Notes: generated by a model from the sequence alone, not told the origin. A stretch of DNA of 64,000 nucleotides from an uncultured Clostridia bacterium (GCA_947632045.1 CANRNQ010000009.1:1-64000), one strand, 5' to 3'. Counted from the first letter of the stretch, positions 12,401 through 18,692 are shown. A program made the numbers and translations.

Positions 12401-15400
12401 CGGACTTTTTGGGGTCGCTGCTGCCCTCTGCCGATTGACCGTTATCTGTGAAATAGAATTTTCTTCTGTTCGTTTGAGTTGTTATCTGACCCTGATCGTC
12501 GGCAACCTCGGTTGTTTCGATAAAGTCAGCCTCGGGAACGACAAACTTATAAATTCTAAAGGCTTGCTCGTAATCTGTAATGCCGTTTGTCGTCAGGGCT
12601 ACCTTGTCAACCGTAGCGGTAATTTTGTTCTGCTGGCCCTTTCCGCTAAAGTCAATTTTTCCGGTTGCCTGCTTGTGTGCGCCGCCAATGTCGAGAACGA
12701 GCTGACCGTCGATATATACCCAAAGGTCGTCGTCGCCGGAAAATTCAAAGGTCGCGGGTTCTCCGTTTTTATGTATGCCGTTTGCGGGCAGCTTAAAGTT
12801 CATTTGCATTACGTTAGCAAACGCATAGTCGCGGTTTCCGCCGGATTCATTGGTGCCGCCGCTGCCGTTTGCGGTATTGAACGGGAAGTAGCCCTTTACG
12901 TCTTTTTTGTTATTTTCATCTATGATTTCTTGATTTATATTATTTATGGTATTTTTGTTTTTATAGTAATTTACACTCGTCGGTTTGCTGTCTTTGTTTG
13001 TACCGTTGCTCCATGTGAAGTTTACGGTATCGCCGTCCGCCGAGCTGAAGCTATATTCGTTTACTCCATTGTTGTTTGTTACAACGAACGGGAAGTAGGA
13101 GCTTATTATTTTGGCTCTCTGTGAATTGTAGCTGTATGTTTGAGTATTTACCGGATATTTTGTAGCACCATATCCGCCGTTGTTATTTGTGGTATAATGG
13201 TTGCTGCCGCCGTCGGCAGCTATAATGGCTATTTGTCTCTCATTTAATGTCAAATCTTTCGATTCCCAATTTCTTCCATATCCGTCCTTGAATTTAACGC
13301 CGGTATAGGTGTTTTGGCTGTCGCTGATGGTATAGCTGTATAAACCGCCTCTTTTTCCGTCTATTACGGCATCATCCTTGACAAACGTCATCTGGGTATA
13401 ATCCTGCACATGACCGCTGTTATCCCAGAGTTTAATAAACGGACGATTGTTATTTGCTCCCGTCCAGCTGTTTTTATCATTGTAAACGAAGAGCGCGTAT
13501 ATTGTTTTATATCCACCGCCGGTCTGTTTCTGATAAGAACCCGATACCGTTTCTCTCAGCCAATTTGCGTCAAAGTAAGGAGATGGCAGAGTTTTTTCGC
13601 CGCCTGTAGGTGAAAAAATGCTGTATGTAAACTCTCCGTTGCTGTCGCCCATAAAGTTCTTTTCAAGCTCCGGATACATCAAGCCCATAACGGCGCGGTG
13701 ATAAGCGTCGTCGCCACCTAGGGCACCGTTATTTTCCTGCGGGTCATGACCGTTGTTTCCAAGACCATTTGCATTATTCGCGGTATAGAATTTTGATGCC
13801 ATTTCTCCACTGTTGAGTGTAGCCCAAAAGTCATTCACGGTATATCCGCCGTAGCTTACCATAAGCTCTTTTGCTCTTTCGGGATTCCACTCTCCGCCGG
13901 TATTATGATCTATATAATAGTTACCAAAATAAAGCGGGTATCTCCAGTTGCTGTTTTGATCGGCTACTTTTTTAATTTCTTTATTGAAAACCGAGAAAGC
14001 GTTATAGTCTTCAGACAAGCCGTTTCGCCAGCCCTGAGAAAGCTCGTTGTCGGAAAGATAATCTATATAATCGCTTTTTACCCAATATAATCTGCTTGTT
14101 CCGTTTTTTTGGGTTACTTTTACGTCGTAGTCTGTGTTGACCGCGTCTGATTTTCTCAGCCACTGATCCTGATAGTTCTGCGACATATAATACGCGGTGT
14201 CAGGCTGTTTGTCCGCCGTGTCGTAATACGGGGTGTAGTCGGCTGCCGCCGCCGCTATGACGTTCTCCCTTGTTGAAAGGTCGGATATCATATTGCCGTT
14301 TGCATCGCGAAGCGGAATTGTTACCGCGTCAGAGGAGCCGAGGTCCTTATCCGACGGGTTTACATGGAAAACGTATTTTGCGCCGACAACAAGATTGCCG
14401 ACGAACCAGCCCGGGTCCATACCCGGAGCGGCACTAAACTCGGTGGTGCAGTTGATTTGGTCGTTTTCGTCGCCTGTTGCGTATATCGTCCCGTTGTCCG
14501 CCCACATTTCGTTGTATACCCATACCTGTTTAGTGGTCGCGCCCTCGCAGCGCTCCGGGAAATGATATTTTGACGCAACGATGCTGTCGTCGTCCTGAAT
14601 TATGAGATAGTTTTGCAAGCCCTTGTTGTTATACGGAGCTATCTCTTCCGTTGACAGGAAATCCGACGCATTAAAGGTGTATATATGCGGGTCGCGGGGA
14701 ATCGCGCCCTCATAGAACATAAAGCCGTTGTACTCGATAAGCTCGAGCGGCTGAGTAGAAACGGGCGAGTCGGGGGTGGTGATTTGGTCGTCCGTTATCT
14801 CCATCTTATCTATACTTGCGGAAACAAACTGCGCCGCAGAGAAAACTACCGAGGTCGCACCCGACTGCTCAAGCATATCTCTGTCAACGTCAACATACCA
14901 ATAGTCGTGCAGATATGCCTTGTGCTCGCTGCCGCCGTCGTGAATCTCCTTGTCACTCTCGTCGTCGTAAGTACTCATTTCAAAATTGCCGTCAGCCGGT
15001 ATATTCATTCCGCTGCCGTCGGCGCCCGCTTTTATCTCAACAGGGTCGCCCGCCGCGTCGATAAACTTTACAAGCGGCTGAACAAAGCGAATCGAGTCCG
15101 TCTGCTGGAGCGAGCTTACCTTGCTCGAGCGGAAGATTATTCTTATTTCGTTTGCGCCCGGAGACGGCTGTCCCTTGGACGGAGGCGTAAGGGAAAGGTC
15201 GCGAATAATAACCTTTGTCGCCGTGTCGCCGTTTATTGTTTCGGAGTTTCTGATGCTTGTTGCGTATGTGTATTCCTTTACGCTGTCAAGCCCGATTCCC
15301 GTGCCGCTGTGGTGACCAAGCTGCGTCTTCTCGTTTTCGGTGAGAGGGCGGAGGTCGGTTATCCACTGAACCTCACCGTTATCGTTTATAAAGCGCACGC

Positions 15401-15662
15401 CTACTTTGTCCGTGCCGCTGTCACCGGCTGTGCCTTCCGTTGAATTTACACGGTCGTGCAGCGCCTGCCGCTCCTTTTGCGGCAGATTCTCCGTGTTGAT
15501 GTAGTACGTCTGCTCTCTTTGGAAAACCTGCGGGCCGTCCGCCGAGGCGTTCGTCGTGCCGACATACAGCGGAGTAAAGATGGAAATTACCATCAGCAGC
15601 GCCAACAACAGCGCCTGACTTCTGCCGAATAAATCGCGCACTTTGATTTTTCGCATAATCAT
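417..15662 (-). CDS. Giant sortase-anchored surface adhesin/pilin-like protein (5,081 aa)
   Basis: The start is placed at 15662 (MIMRKIKV), 10 nt after AGGAGG; the ORF-track start adds 17 upstream codons with no ribosome site of their own. Residues 1-42 are a signal peptide (core ALLLALLMVISIF). Residues about 45-920 form a large N-terminal region shared with the paralogue at 54050. A fibro-slime/PA14-like domain follows at about 924-1007 (GDDDLWVYIDGQLVLDIGG). SpaA/Cna-B-type domains come next, one of them interrupted at about 1935-2070 by a cohesin-like module. Then come about 16 modules of 140-190 residues of the Spy0128/FctA pilin type. Each has an N-terminal Lys strand (LxAxKxV), a YxITE Glu and a closing FxNxY Asn, the residue set that forms intramolecular isopeptide bonds in this family. 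A last SpaA domain precedes MPKTG at residue 5034, a hydrophobic segment and RR. The product is inferred to be a cell-wall-anchored fibre reaching outward. Its ligand is unknown. Confidence 0.88.
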   Translation of the reverse strand: MIMRKIKVRDLFGRSQALLLALLMVISIFTPLYVGTTNASADGPQVFQREQTYYINTENLPQKERQALHDRVNSTEGTAGDSGTDKVGVRFINDNGEVQWITDLRPLTENEKTQLGHHSGTGIGLDSVKEYTYATSIRNSETINGDTATKVIIRDLSLTPPSKGQPSPGANEIRIIFRSSKVSSLQQTDSIRFVQPLVKFIDAAGDPVEIKAGADGSGMNIPADGNFEMSTYDDESDKEIHDGGSEHKAYLHDYWYVDVDRDMLEQSGATSVVFSAAQFVSASIDKMEITDDQITTPDSPVSTQPLELIEYNGFMFYEGAIPRDPHIYTFNASDFLSTEEIAPYNNKGLQNYLIIQDDDSIVASKYHFPERCEGATTKQVWVYNEMWADNGTIYATGDENDQINCTTEFSAAPGMDPGWFVGNLVVGAKYVFHVNPSDKDLGSSDAVTIPLRDANGNMISDLSTRENVIAAAAADYTPYYDTADKQPDTAYYMSQNYQDQWLRKSDAVNTDYDVKVTQKNGTSRLYWVKSDYIDYLSDNELSQGWRNGLSEDYNAFSVFNKEIKKVADQNSNWRYPLYFGNYYIDHNTGGEWNPERAKELMVSYGGYTVNDFWATLNSGEMASKFYTANNANGLGNNGHDPQENNGALGGDDAYHRAVMGLMYPELEKNFMGDSNGEFTYSIFSPTGGEKTLPSPYFDANWLRETVSGSYQKQTGGGYKTIYALFVYNDKNSWTGANNNRPFIKLWDNSGHVQDYTQMTFVKDDAVIDGKRGGLYSYTISDSQNTYTGVKFKDGYGRNWESKDLTLNERQIAIIAADGGSNHYTTNNNGGYGATKYPVNTQTYSYNSQRAKIISSYFPFVVTNNNGVNEYSFSSADGDTVNFTWSNGTNKDSKPTSVNYYKNKNTINNINQEIIDENNKKDVKGYFPFNTANGSGGTNESGGNRDYAFANVMQMNFKLPANGIHKNGEPATFEFSGDDDLWVYIDGQLVLDIGGAHKQATGKIDFSGKGQQNKITATVDKVALTTNGITDYEQAFRIYKFVVPEADFIETTEVADDQGQITTQTNRRKFYFTDNGQSAEGSSDPKKSALFEAGNDIKGKIFNAVGSSFGGDGYIFGEAQGGAASYQTSYDESTQMWTIYAIGQETANWQDCALYINGLDVPYLPEVNLLVNRGGTASQMWNPQKDEYKNGANQPLEFNINNTDTSMVHTMTIYYMERGMGDSNLKIDFSTLPANTRVRTYKNVETDDLNDAFETAAENKTDANSLVNRRDRFAMRITDSANASDIADNLNLAGKTYSLVDSMGAETNRSARVGADPARENMFILRDAEYAQFLNTFNVGDNVTVGERGDSADELYNADPTASNFFNYDTYFRLYDAAGNIKDTLQAGGSTGVTSVGGEGGIPENQRRDYEDTLAAKEGYYKFNRNETASQRSVSFKVDDNNDDPNKFVTRYLEYLNHLETTDLVISTDILDPNDNYNIVNLNQRRFSYKLEVFTNGEWRTYPFEAEIFLYDTDGKMQTEQVSTANGETTSVPVSYETRLTANDKNGKGGGEFTLSKYDKMVIHGLPVNLPYRITEGRDSQFAALGYFVNNSIQNVNKEIGEGATPADNARRKAYIDEYMVKFSGGEGAESYQTYTASEDADFAYDKAAQNDTLHCKTADGAFVLNPNIGVSDVKTGQITNPDEALKSSSVSSDTTGALADDKKSNSIQIINIYSPKPGALRAIKLLGKDVYKDGEKSFSFKADLIDGVITDSTGESPVQKPVSSDDKSKYSYGEKAIDTSGNVTFDGVTYPDEDAKLVYEISEVIPSDAQKKGDQMIKDGIIYTTEKRYALVELKKGDNTPSVTYYSKRDSNTSQDNNWGLVEANKIDVPTFTNNYAPGEAKLDIKKVDNRDNSTPVAGAEFTLYSDEQMKEAIGDPISTDGSGSLSFTGLSYEQNYTKPVVPDDTVNYTLKLSKDSLVASGVQVLSGTISYNSSNITYNGDAKALSAGASLTNVEDDGSGKISYTLTLGETLTELSSDLELITLSFKVNQPNLTELDYGFAPAISNQDLKVSGNYTIDYTGAHSDESEFAGVYYFKETKTPAGYVKNATLYRLTFDGQGNTTVWYYSDEANENEGGWVSTGGTIVSQTNKGTVTLSNDWDETDVYYDLDALKLILNETTLASRLADASDNFNFEAELVQYSYFKNDNEVIRKTGDAGFLAGSENVLGFGSGASKKATASATVSGDGIVSFGQVAFDATPFMLNSRSETSIRGNGKDQHPEDYDVVNNKIVLVYKLSEKLTPEQEKIYNPMADQYATVTLQMIVKNTTEPKDEDYSVIVERTAWSDVAPTITNALTEAIIAGGGAVMPIMNFEPDEQKEPSPIFNTYKPVAAPLKLSAVKNVSTHDDVDAETTAPAELANKFSFTAKLNTVTVKDLAGGTVYKYDSSVTTGEPKGWTVTINGKTGTAGTDDGENSYVVEPAIEQLFQFKGSSDTRVGSYEQTKQNDENGKVSFDMLLSDNARNIGGLEISDLSYTIKETAVDKSVSSVYAQDDTTWTAEVTLAGDNGTTVDYSRTSGTTGSATTASKDNAVFFNPYITNDALVKLSAEKTFAKNGTELSEADVRKLLGDNKFDFTAELYYLDAEKGSTAVSYDYAKDKDAAISADLQPFCFTSGSSYSKTRSASTTATSGAVSFSGPRVNLNDYNVKKLVYRITETSTNGGFIDGTKQIYAVITNNAVTSGAQKEFVVNYYSKEGENHSFAEADKLTTNSEGLPKYTNSLVKVNGSYAIDGTKSVTGTATDAVPEFEFNASLTSASITDIYGNEITDINDPAVAKLAIAKNNLTVKNTADGKIKFVCPTGIDLTEIKTAKLVYTIKENGSKNYNGRYTTDPTEYTVTLTYDRGNVEWTADTASVEFAKSITAVKNGEAVEPAPDSISFNNTYVNNSLGFTLNAEKTVKNLPAGTTIPSIFKFTAVPYSVKTASGEISRDKLTAEGYGALPTVEATNVVNNITLTSSKFDVNALPDFEYIVYAITEQDTQAPFAKDGKTVYAKLSLNESRSAFSAPEYFSKPECTADDAIQKASFENPYTPDNKQFTLKAEKSVKSDYSTNNAPTEPFRFTATLKSAIVTNKLNDPDGSNKLVYSGGEFADNTSMLLKQFGFKTGDAYSYTNTQTNTNGRISFPTVSADLSAVGVENLVYEIVEESFDGDFKPVKTWTVTVTVENGAFVTTYTDGTEENTEAASFVNTYEDHMAGLKLSALKTVTDASGKETEPFGKSFDFTATLAYVEVKDLVSGSTYTYDGEAWSAGAENKIVPEEIKNLFLFSENKVSQTKSCDEHGNVSFDMNYPEAEKKLNMGGLELTALEYKIVENDHSYSQYDKDTREYTAAVEFAPADNSFSYKYTNNKDNSLDLEKAKFVNTFKPNGKDIILKAKKTVESDYTQNGKPGADRSFDFTAKLRSVTVTDLLDGNNTQYSFDSTKDSFVDASDLVKMFGFTSSEGFVQSETKQNNADGNVEFSKINIDVNAVSFTNLIYEITEAPTSDFKPVSTKYVMVEYKDGQIVDTAVEDLTTIAVIAASPTPIAATDNSDAVSAFTNYYNDEFTGLELNALKKITTADVPETEANPGDLEFEFTAELSKAVVIDKVSGELHSYDAQAEGGKLDKFTELFAFKGAEGAVVSATEKNTADGAVSFPMYKSGKELNMGGLTLTTLTYKITETKNPSKIHNTDNSVYTVNVSYDPTAKTFTYAYSNGNADRNSDKYAKFTNTYRDGETVFNLSAVKEFTDIPDTLETPSFEFSAEPYAIKLSADEAQTSPIPTNIGKWLPTGLKTTNVGADIKFADTLKQKIDVNALPGFDYIVYKITEGDVAYPYTKHDPSYALYAKLSVLTEGAPEFTVEYFSDESCTTPCEAKFVNDYNKNDRTFALEARKFKKLSTQSDAEAVLTGADENKLFSFTAYLSSMTINGVEYKNGTDNSLTAPQAAGLYAAARLGEGNSSTVSNNAQGIVKFTGIPTIDLNKFDFDRLVYTITEQDTSAKGWTKDSALYYAAVTKTGSGEQAALSVKYYSDEQLTSEVNVAYDDGTNSNIPRFINTYTENKLTFPIEAKKEYSLTSGDNTADQGNVTESSFPGISEAFTFTASLYAIEKDGALYTDLTDAAVSELADAAKLGSRNSAKASNDALGNIKFASMPSLDLNKFEFGKLIYKLTEDDVNIAGWTKDSSVYYAAVSPNSDETALETTYYKDDNGALGEKIDAAAFSFKNNYTEKNAQLTLEAEKTIKSTHNADGATPTENEFEFTATLLHVDATSTVDSSKTYAYDGADFDSADRLVKMFGFNGAPSTTVRNDGAKISFTTGNIDLNAATFDNLVYSITENPNADNNYTEDTKTYYAMAQLNESGDGFTVSYYKENPMTVTEGNEALTQKPKFENQLIPETAQLQFSGKKYLLDEDEATAATSYIPFDYELTLSKANLHTVLDNKAHTLDNIDDYVKQFTFDGQLTTKITNDDDGNILFPTLTGIDMSEITIDEGGLVYTVKELPSTDNRYGTDDKIYTITVRYDTQNKQFVYSYAYHYDTDAETQTPSYSVLYYNPYKVRNLSYQLEAIKTIGLNAERLTSSIDTDRQFTFTANLYSIQLKDNTTIKQADLSGSAYSAIPATLNAANAQIDLSTFTGDVLFDEQTIDVHGINDVKSFVYEISEDPVSVDIPFEAHNPDIKYYALVTVPDETEPDAAKFDVTYYKEADAETGSVTGDALTENEKPSFTNDYLPEDQGFSFELTKTVDGKTDYAERLRNKFTFSAELTRVDDGKGGVYEGENITDEMRDLFALRPVSNGAVDGAPISQLLFSSQKYDLNVYSGYVLTYDVSEDDIADNLIASQYNKDASVVTVTATFGDKEITTTVPEDKDFDNTAKMAYTDVSFIKVDLDGKTPISGATFTLYTDEACDDAHKATLDDVCPTDILEHDTCTFKNDMVSDENGKVTFSHISYLPKQPAEAARTFYLKETKAPAKFQLNPNTYKIEVMSDGAYKLYYKTPTTKVFKLLVDSDGEKLISNIPTPNMPKTGGIGNSMFYIIGLAAILLAAGYLVISRRKNKSFEKARESFPPEE
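9450..9860 (-). other. Cohesin-like module inserted in a SpaA domain of the giant adhesin
   Basis: This lies within the giant gene. The SpaA domain starts normally (VAGAEFTLYSDEQ) and ends normally (YYFKETKTPAGY), but about 137 residues sit between its strands. The insert reads like a cohesin/CBM-type beta-sandwich, with a GTISYNSSNITY strand in place of the cohesin LxYDxxxL strand and ELITLSFKV in place of the conserved LxFxV strand. The paralogue has a diverged insert at the same point. Cohesins bind dockerins in cellulosome-type complexes. Whether this one binds a dockerin is an inference from the strand pattern alone. Confidence 0.5.
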
Positions 15663-15808
15663 TTTTACGCATCCTCCTAAGTTTGTATTTGCCAAGCCGT
15701 ATGCTTTTATCACTATCCTAAGCCCTTGATACTCGTCAAGCGTGCAAGATTCTGTACGGCTTCTTATAGGCGCTCATCGGTTCACAAACGCTCGGAACAA
15801 TATTATTT

Positions 15809-15943
15809 AATATATTTGTTCACAGAGTATTTATTGTAGTGAATAACGCAAAAACCGGTTTGGATACACGATTTTTTGCGCACTTTCCCAACAAGCGCAA
15901 ATCTACGCATTAAAATAATAACACTCTGAATTTAACAAATCAA
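15809..15943 (-). promoter_or_regulatory. Promoter and conserved leader of the left giant adhesin
   Basis: The -35 TTGATT (15938-15943) and -10 TATTAT (15915-15920) are separated by 17 nt. They are followed by two blocks that recur in the leader of the paralogue: GGGAAAGTGCGCAAAAAA (about 15872-15889) and ACTACAATAAATACTCTG (about 15823-15840). The untranslated leader to the ATG at 15662 is about 245 nt. It can form a long-range AAGCCGTA/TACGGCTT pairing near the gene. I recognise no known riboswitch class. The shared blocks suggest co-regulation of the two adhesins. Confidence 0.6.
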
Positions 15944-16176
15944 TAGAATTTCGGCACAAATTCTTCCGATTTTAGTGATTGACCGTATAAATTTTCTCGG
16001 ATTTTTTATGCGAAATATATAAATAGTCCATATAGTTATCATTAATTTGTTTTGTTTTTAGTAACTTTCCTGAATACGGTGTTTTATTTTGCCGCGGAGT
16101 TGTTTATATTTCAGGAGAAAGGATACAAGGCTCCCGCCGCCTTTATATTCTCCGCCGCTTTGAGCGGGAGCTTTGC

Positions 16177-16320
16177 GTTCGGGCGGCGCCCGGCAAATTT
16201 CCGCGCCGCGCGCGGAAATTTGCATAAAAGCGCGGCGACGTCGGGCAGTGTTCTCTATTATGGGGCTGAGCGCCGCGCTTTTCGGCGCGCAGCGCAGCTG
16301 CGCGCGGGCGCCGCCCGAAC
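16177..16320. repeat. Cloverleaf intergenic element, copy A
   Basis: The outer stem is 15 bp and perfect (GTTCGGGCGGCGCCC at 16177-16191 with its complement at 16306-16320). It encloses three arms. Arm 1 is GCAAATTTCCGCG paired over 13 bp (16193-16223). Arm 2 is AAAAGCGCGGCG paired over 12 bp (16226-16237 with 16271-16282), around a 33 nt loop. Arm 3 is GCGCGCAGC paired over 9 bp (16285-16305). It lies between the left adhesin leader and the NUDIX gene. The same plan occurs in copies B-E with different arm sequences. I do not recognise it as a described family. Confidence 0.85.
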
Positions 16321-16400
16321 ACTGCTCTACTCAAGCACAGGCAAGGAGCGGGGCAATGCGGCGGCTGTGTTGACGCGTTGCCTTAAATAATTCCCGGAAC

Positions 16401-16433
16401 ACAAAGAAGCGCCGACTCAAACGACGGCGCTCC
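16401..16433 (-). terminator. Intrinsic terminator of the pyrophosphatase-like/NUDIX gene
   Basis: Read on the minus strand, GGAGCGCCG pairs with CGGCGCTTC across a 10 nt loop, followed by TTTG. It begins just past the stop codon at 16435. The T-run is short, so termination may be incomplete. Confidence 0.6.
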
Positions 16434-16434
16434 T

Positions 16435-17190
16435 TTATATCATATCCTTTTGTCTTTGGTTTGCGTTCTGATTTATACGCTTTTCACACCGCGTCGGCCT
16501 GTCGTGCTTGCAAATGGCTTTTTGCGCGGTTTCAAGTATCCTTTGATCGTTTCGATAGCAGCACAGCTTGCGCGCCTGGTCAAACGTAACCCAAACATAG
16601 CTTTCTATTTCGCTGCGCTGTATCTTTACCTTGTCGTCCTTTGTTTCGGCAAGAAAAAATATAACCCTCTTTTTTATATTGCCAAACGGCGAATAATCGC
16701 TGACCTGCCGGTAGCCCTGATATATTTCTATATTAAGCCCCGTTTCTTCAAAAACTTCTCGAAGAGCAGTCTGGTGTTCGTTTTCGCCCACCTCCATGTG
16801 CCCCTTAGGAAAGGACCAGTATTTACCGTTGCAGTTGCGCACAAGCAGAAGTCTTATGCCGTCTGCTCGGCGGGTAAACACCACCGCACCACAGGATTTT
16901 TCATAAAGACAGCGAAGCTGAAAGTTTCTGCCCATTCTTCCGCTGCCGTCCAGAAGCTCGCGCAGGCGCGATTGATAGTATATCTGCCCCGGCGGAGCTA
17001 CTATCAGCCTGCTGCCGCTGTCGGCGGTTACCCTGCCTATGACCGTGCCCATAAACTGTTCCGGCGGCTTTACTCCGGAAACAATATACGCAGGGGTGTT
17101 TTTCATGCTGCTCGCGCTTATATACCCCGAATAAAGCCCGTTGTCGCTGAGCTTTCCGTAAAGCGTTGTATCTACGCTCATTCCAAGCAT
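16435..17190 (-). CDS. NUDIX hydrolase with N-terminal pyrophosphatase-like domain
   Basis: The protein has 251 residues. Residues about 1-80 (LGMSVDTTLYGKLS, then AYIVSGVKPPEQFMGTVIGRV and IVAPPGQIYY) resemble the short inorganic-pyrophosphatase-like proteins of Clostridia. Residues about 92-220 are a NUDIX domain with the box GHMEVGENEHQTALREVFEE followed by TG, which supplies the metal-binding REVFEE. NUDIX enzymes cleave nucleoside diphosphates linked to another group. The FPKGHMEVGE context is closest to Ap4A/bis(5'-nucleosyl)-type hydrolases. The start at 17190 follows an AAGGGGGG purine run. It has its own terminator. Substrate is unknown; both halves suggest pyrophosphate-bond chemistry. 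The 30-residue basic C-terminal tail (KRINQNANQRQ) is unassigned. Confidence 0.75.
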   Translation of the reverse strand: MLGMSVDTTLYGKLSDNGLYSGYISASSMKNTPAYIVSGVKPPEQFMGTVIGRVTADSGSRLIVAPPGQIYYQSRLRELLDGSGRMGRNFQLRCLYEKSCGAVVFTRRADGIRLLLVRNCNGKYWSFPKGHMEVGENEHQTALREVFEETGLNIEIYQGYRQVSDYSPFGNIKKRVIFFLAETKDDKVKIQRSEIESYVWVTFDQARKLCCYRNDQRILETAQKAICKHDRPTRCEKRINQNANQRQKDMI

Positions 17191-17208
17191 TTCAACACCC
17201 CCCCTTCC

Positions 17209-17243
17209 TTGATAATTGATAAGATAATTGATAAGATAAAGAT
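17209..17243. repeat. Short tandem repeat TTGATAAGATAA
   Basis: About three 12-nt units of the type ttgataagataa lie in the 89-nt gap between the NUDIX and DHHW genes, just upstream of the NUDIX ribosome site. It is probably replication slippage in an AT-rich spacer. Confidence 0.5.
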
Positions 17244-17279
17244 AATATATACCTATTAATTAATGTAGGCTTTTCCTCT

Positions 17280-18596
17280 TTATAGAAGCCCCTTCATTTT
17301 ATTTATCTGTGCCGCGCTGTTTGCGGACATTATACCGTTTACAAACAGCACGTCGGTTATGCCTTTTTTATTGCAGTAATCCCTTATGTTTCCCTCGTAA
17401 TATCTAAAATCTATAACGTGTACCTCGTCGTAGTTTGACGAAAGAAAGGGCACGAGCGCGCTGCCGAAGGTATCCTTGACAAGAAGCAGCTTTTTGCCGT
17501 CGCTGTTTTCCTCGTTATCTACAACAAACAGCGGGTTGTCCCCATATGCTATAACGTCGAGCGCGTCCTCGTCCTCTTCGAGCTTTGTTTTATACATTTC
17601 CACGCTCTTTGATTTTTCTTCAACAACGCCGTCCGGCCTTCGCTCTATCACAGAGCAGGAATATTTTCCAGGTATGGTGTAGTAGTCGATGTAATCAAGG
17701 TTGCTTTTGAGGTCGTCGTTATCAGTCGATTTTATATACGAGCCGCTGTACTCCTTGACCGTCTTTTTTTTCAAAGACGAAAGATTGAGTGGGTCGAGCT
17801 TAGCCGTTTGTGCGAAAATCGTATATGCCTGATACGCTCCGAGCGTCGTCCAACGGTTATCCGTATTGTAAAAAATGTATTCGTTGCGGTTTTCCCCCAG
17901 CGCGTTGTATATATCAACCGGCACGACCTGCTCGCCGTAGTTGCTGTATATGACTGTGGTATTATCGCGCTGTGGGTTGCTGTCGAGCGAACCGAGCACT
18001 CTGTCCGGCAGTCCAAAGGCCGTATGGTTTGGCACTACCATATTATACACCGTGACTCCGCCACCGAGCGTCCGCTTAAATTCGGCTATTGTATCCGAAT
18101 ACGCAAGAGCCGTCTTTTCGTCGCCTCTAAAAACATCAAAACCCGCCGCGTTCCATATATACAGACTGCCGTCCGCGTATCCGTCTTCTCCGTTATCCTC
18201 AAGCTTTGGCAGCTCCTTTGTAACCGGAGTGTACGCCGACAGCGTCGCCGCCTCAGTCTCCGCTTCGGTGGTCTGCTCACTGCCGCCTGCAATACCCGAG
18301 CTGCACCCTTTCATTAAAAATACCGTGATTATTGCTATTGACGCCAAAACCGCGAGTACCGCAAGCGCGATAATAGCCCTTTTTTTCGCTTTGCGACGGC
18401 GCATTTCCTCTTTTTTCTTATAATATTCGCGCCTTCCCCTTGAGCTTTGCGGGTGAGGGCTTCCGTTTTGGTCGGCGGCCGCTCTGCCTGAGCGGTATTC
18501 TGCGTCACTCACATACCTTGCCGGTCGATCCGTCTGGCTGCGGCGCTTTCGCGGATCATGCTTCCCGTTTTGCTCGGGAGGCATATGTCTTGCCAT
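17280..18596 (-). CDS. DHHW-family membrane-anchored protein (SGNH/AlgX-like)
   Basis: The protein has 438 residues. The start is placed at ATG 18596 (MARHMPPEQ), which has AAGGA 10 nt upstream; the ORF-track start at 18641 is a TTG without a ribosome site. Residues about 1-75 are a basic, Arg/Lys-rich cytoplasmic segment. One transmembrane helix follows (AIIALAVLAVLASIAIITVF), then an extracellular domain. The domain matches the DHHW family, which is related to AlgX/DltD-like SGNH acyl-transfer proteins: YNMVVPNHTAFGLP, then TDNRWTTLGAYQAY, and a terminal GITDVLFVNGIMSANS. The signature DHHW is replaced by DNRW here. The gene is monocistronic with its own promoter. A role in modifying surface polymers is inferred; loss of the His pair may mean it is catalytically altered. 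Confidence 0.78.
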   Translation of the reverse strand: MARHMPPEQNGKHDPRKRRSQTDRPARYVSDAEYRSGRAAADQNGSPHPQSSRGRREYYKKKEEMRRRKAKKRAIIALAVLAVLASIAIITVFLMKGCSSGIAGGSEQTTEAETEAATLSAYTPVTKELPKLEDNGEDGYADGSLYIWNAAGFDVFRGDEKTALAYSDTIAEFKRTLGGGVTVYNMVVPNHTAFGLPDRVLGSLDSNPQRDNTTVIYSNYGEQVVPVDIYNALGENRNEYIFYNTDNRWTTLGAYQAYTIFAQTAKLDPLNLSSLKKKTVKEYSGSYIKSTDNDDLKSNLDYIDYYTIPGKYSCSVIERRPDGVVEEKSKSVEMYKTKLEEDEDALDVIAYGDNPLFVVDNEENSDGKKLLLVKDTFGSALVPFLSSNYDEVHVIDFRYYEGNIRDYCNKKGITDVLFVNGIMSANSAAQINKMKGLL

Positions 18597-18663
18597 AAAT
18601 ATCCATTCCTTCTCAGTTAAAGTAATTTCTTTATTTGCCAAAATATAAAAAACGCTATTTTAG

Positions 18664-18692
18664 ATTATACAACAAACGAGCCGCAAACACAA
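18664..18692 (-). promoter_or_regulatory. Promoter of the DHHW gene
   Basis: On the minus strand TTGTGT (18687-18692), a 17-nt spacer and TATAAT (18664-18669) are found, 67 nt before the ATG at 18596. The -10 is perfect and is preceded by TTG, close to an extended -10. Confidence 0.75.

Noticed and set aside
786-15443. Many plus-strand ORFs of 60-317 aa across 0.1-15.4 kb (for example 5304..6257, 12285..13124, 14685..15443)
   Set aside because: They are antisense shadows of the 5,081-codon adhesin gene, lack ribosome sites and recognisable domains, and arise from its biased codon use.
15662-15713. Extended N-terminus of the left adhesin (ORF-track start at 15713)
   Set aside because: The extra 17 codons precede the AGGAGG site that drives ATG 15662 and would spoil the signal peptide.
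15663-15840. Riboswitch (for example cyclic-di-GMP) in the adhesin leader
   Set aside because: I could not align the leader to the conserved core of cyclic-di-GMP-I or -II or other classes; only blocks shared with the second adhesin leader stand out.
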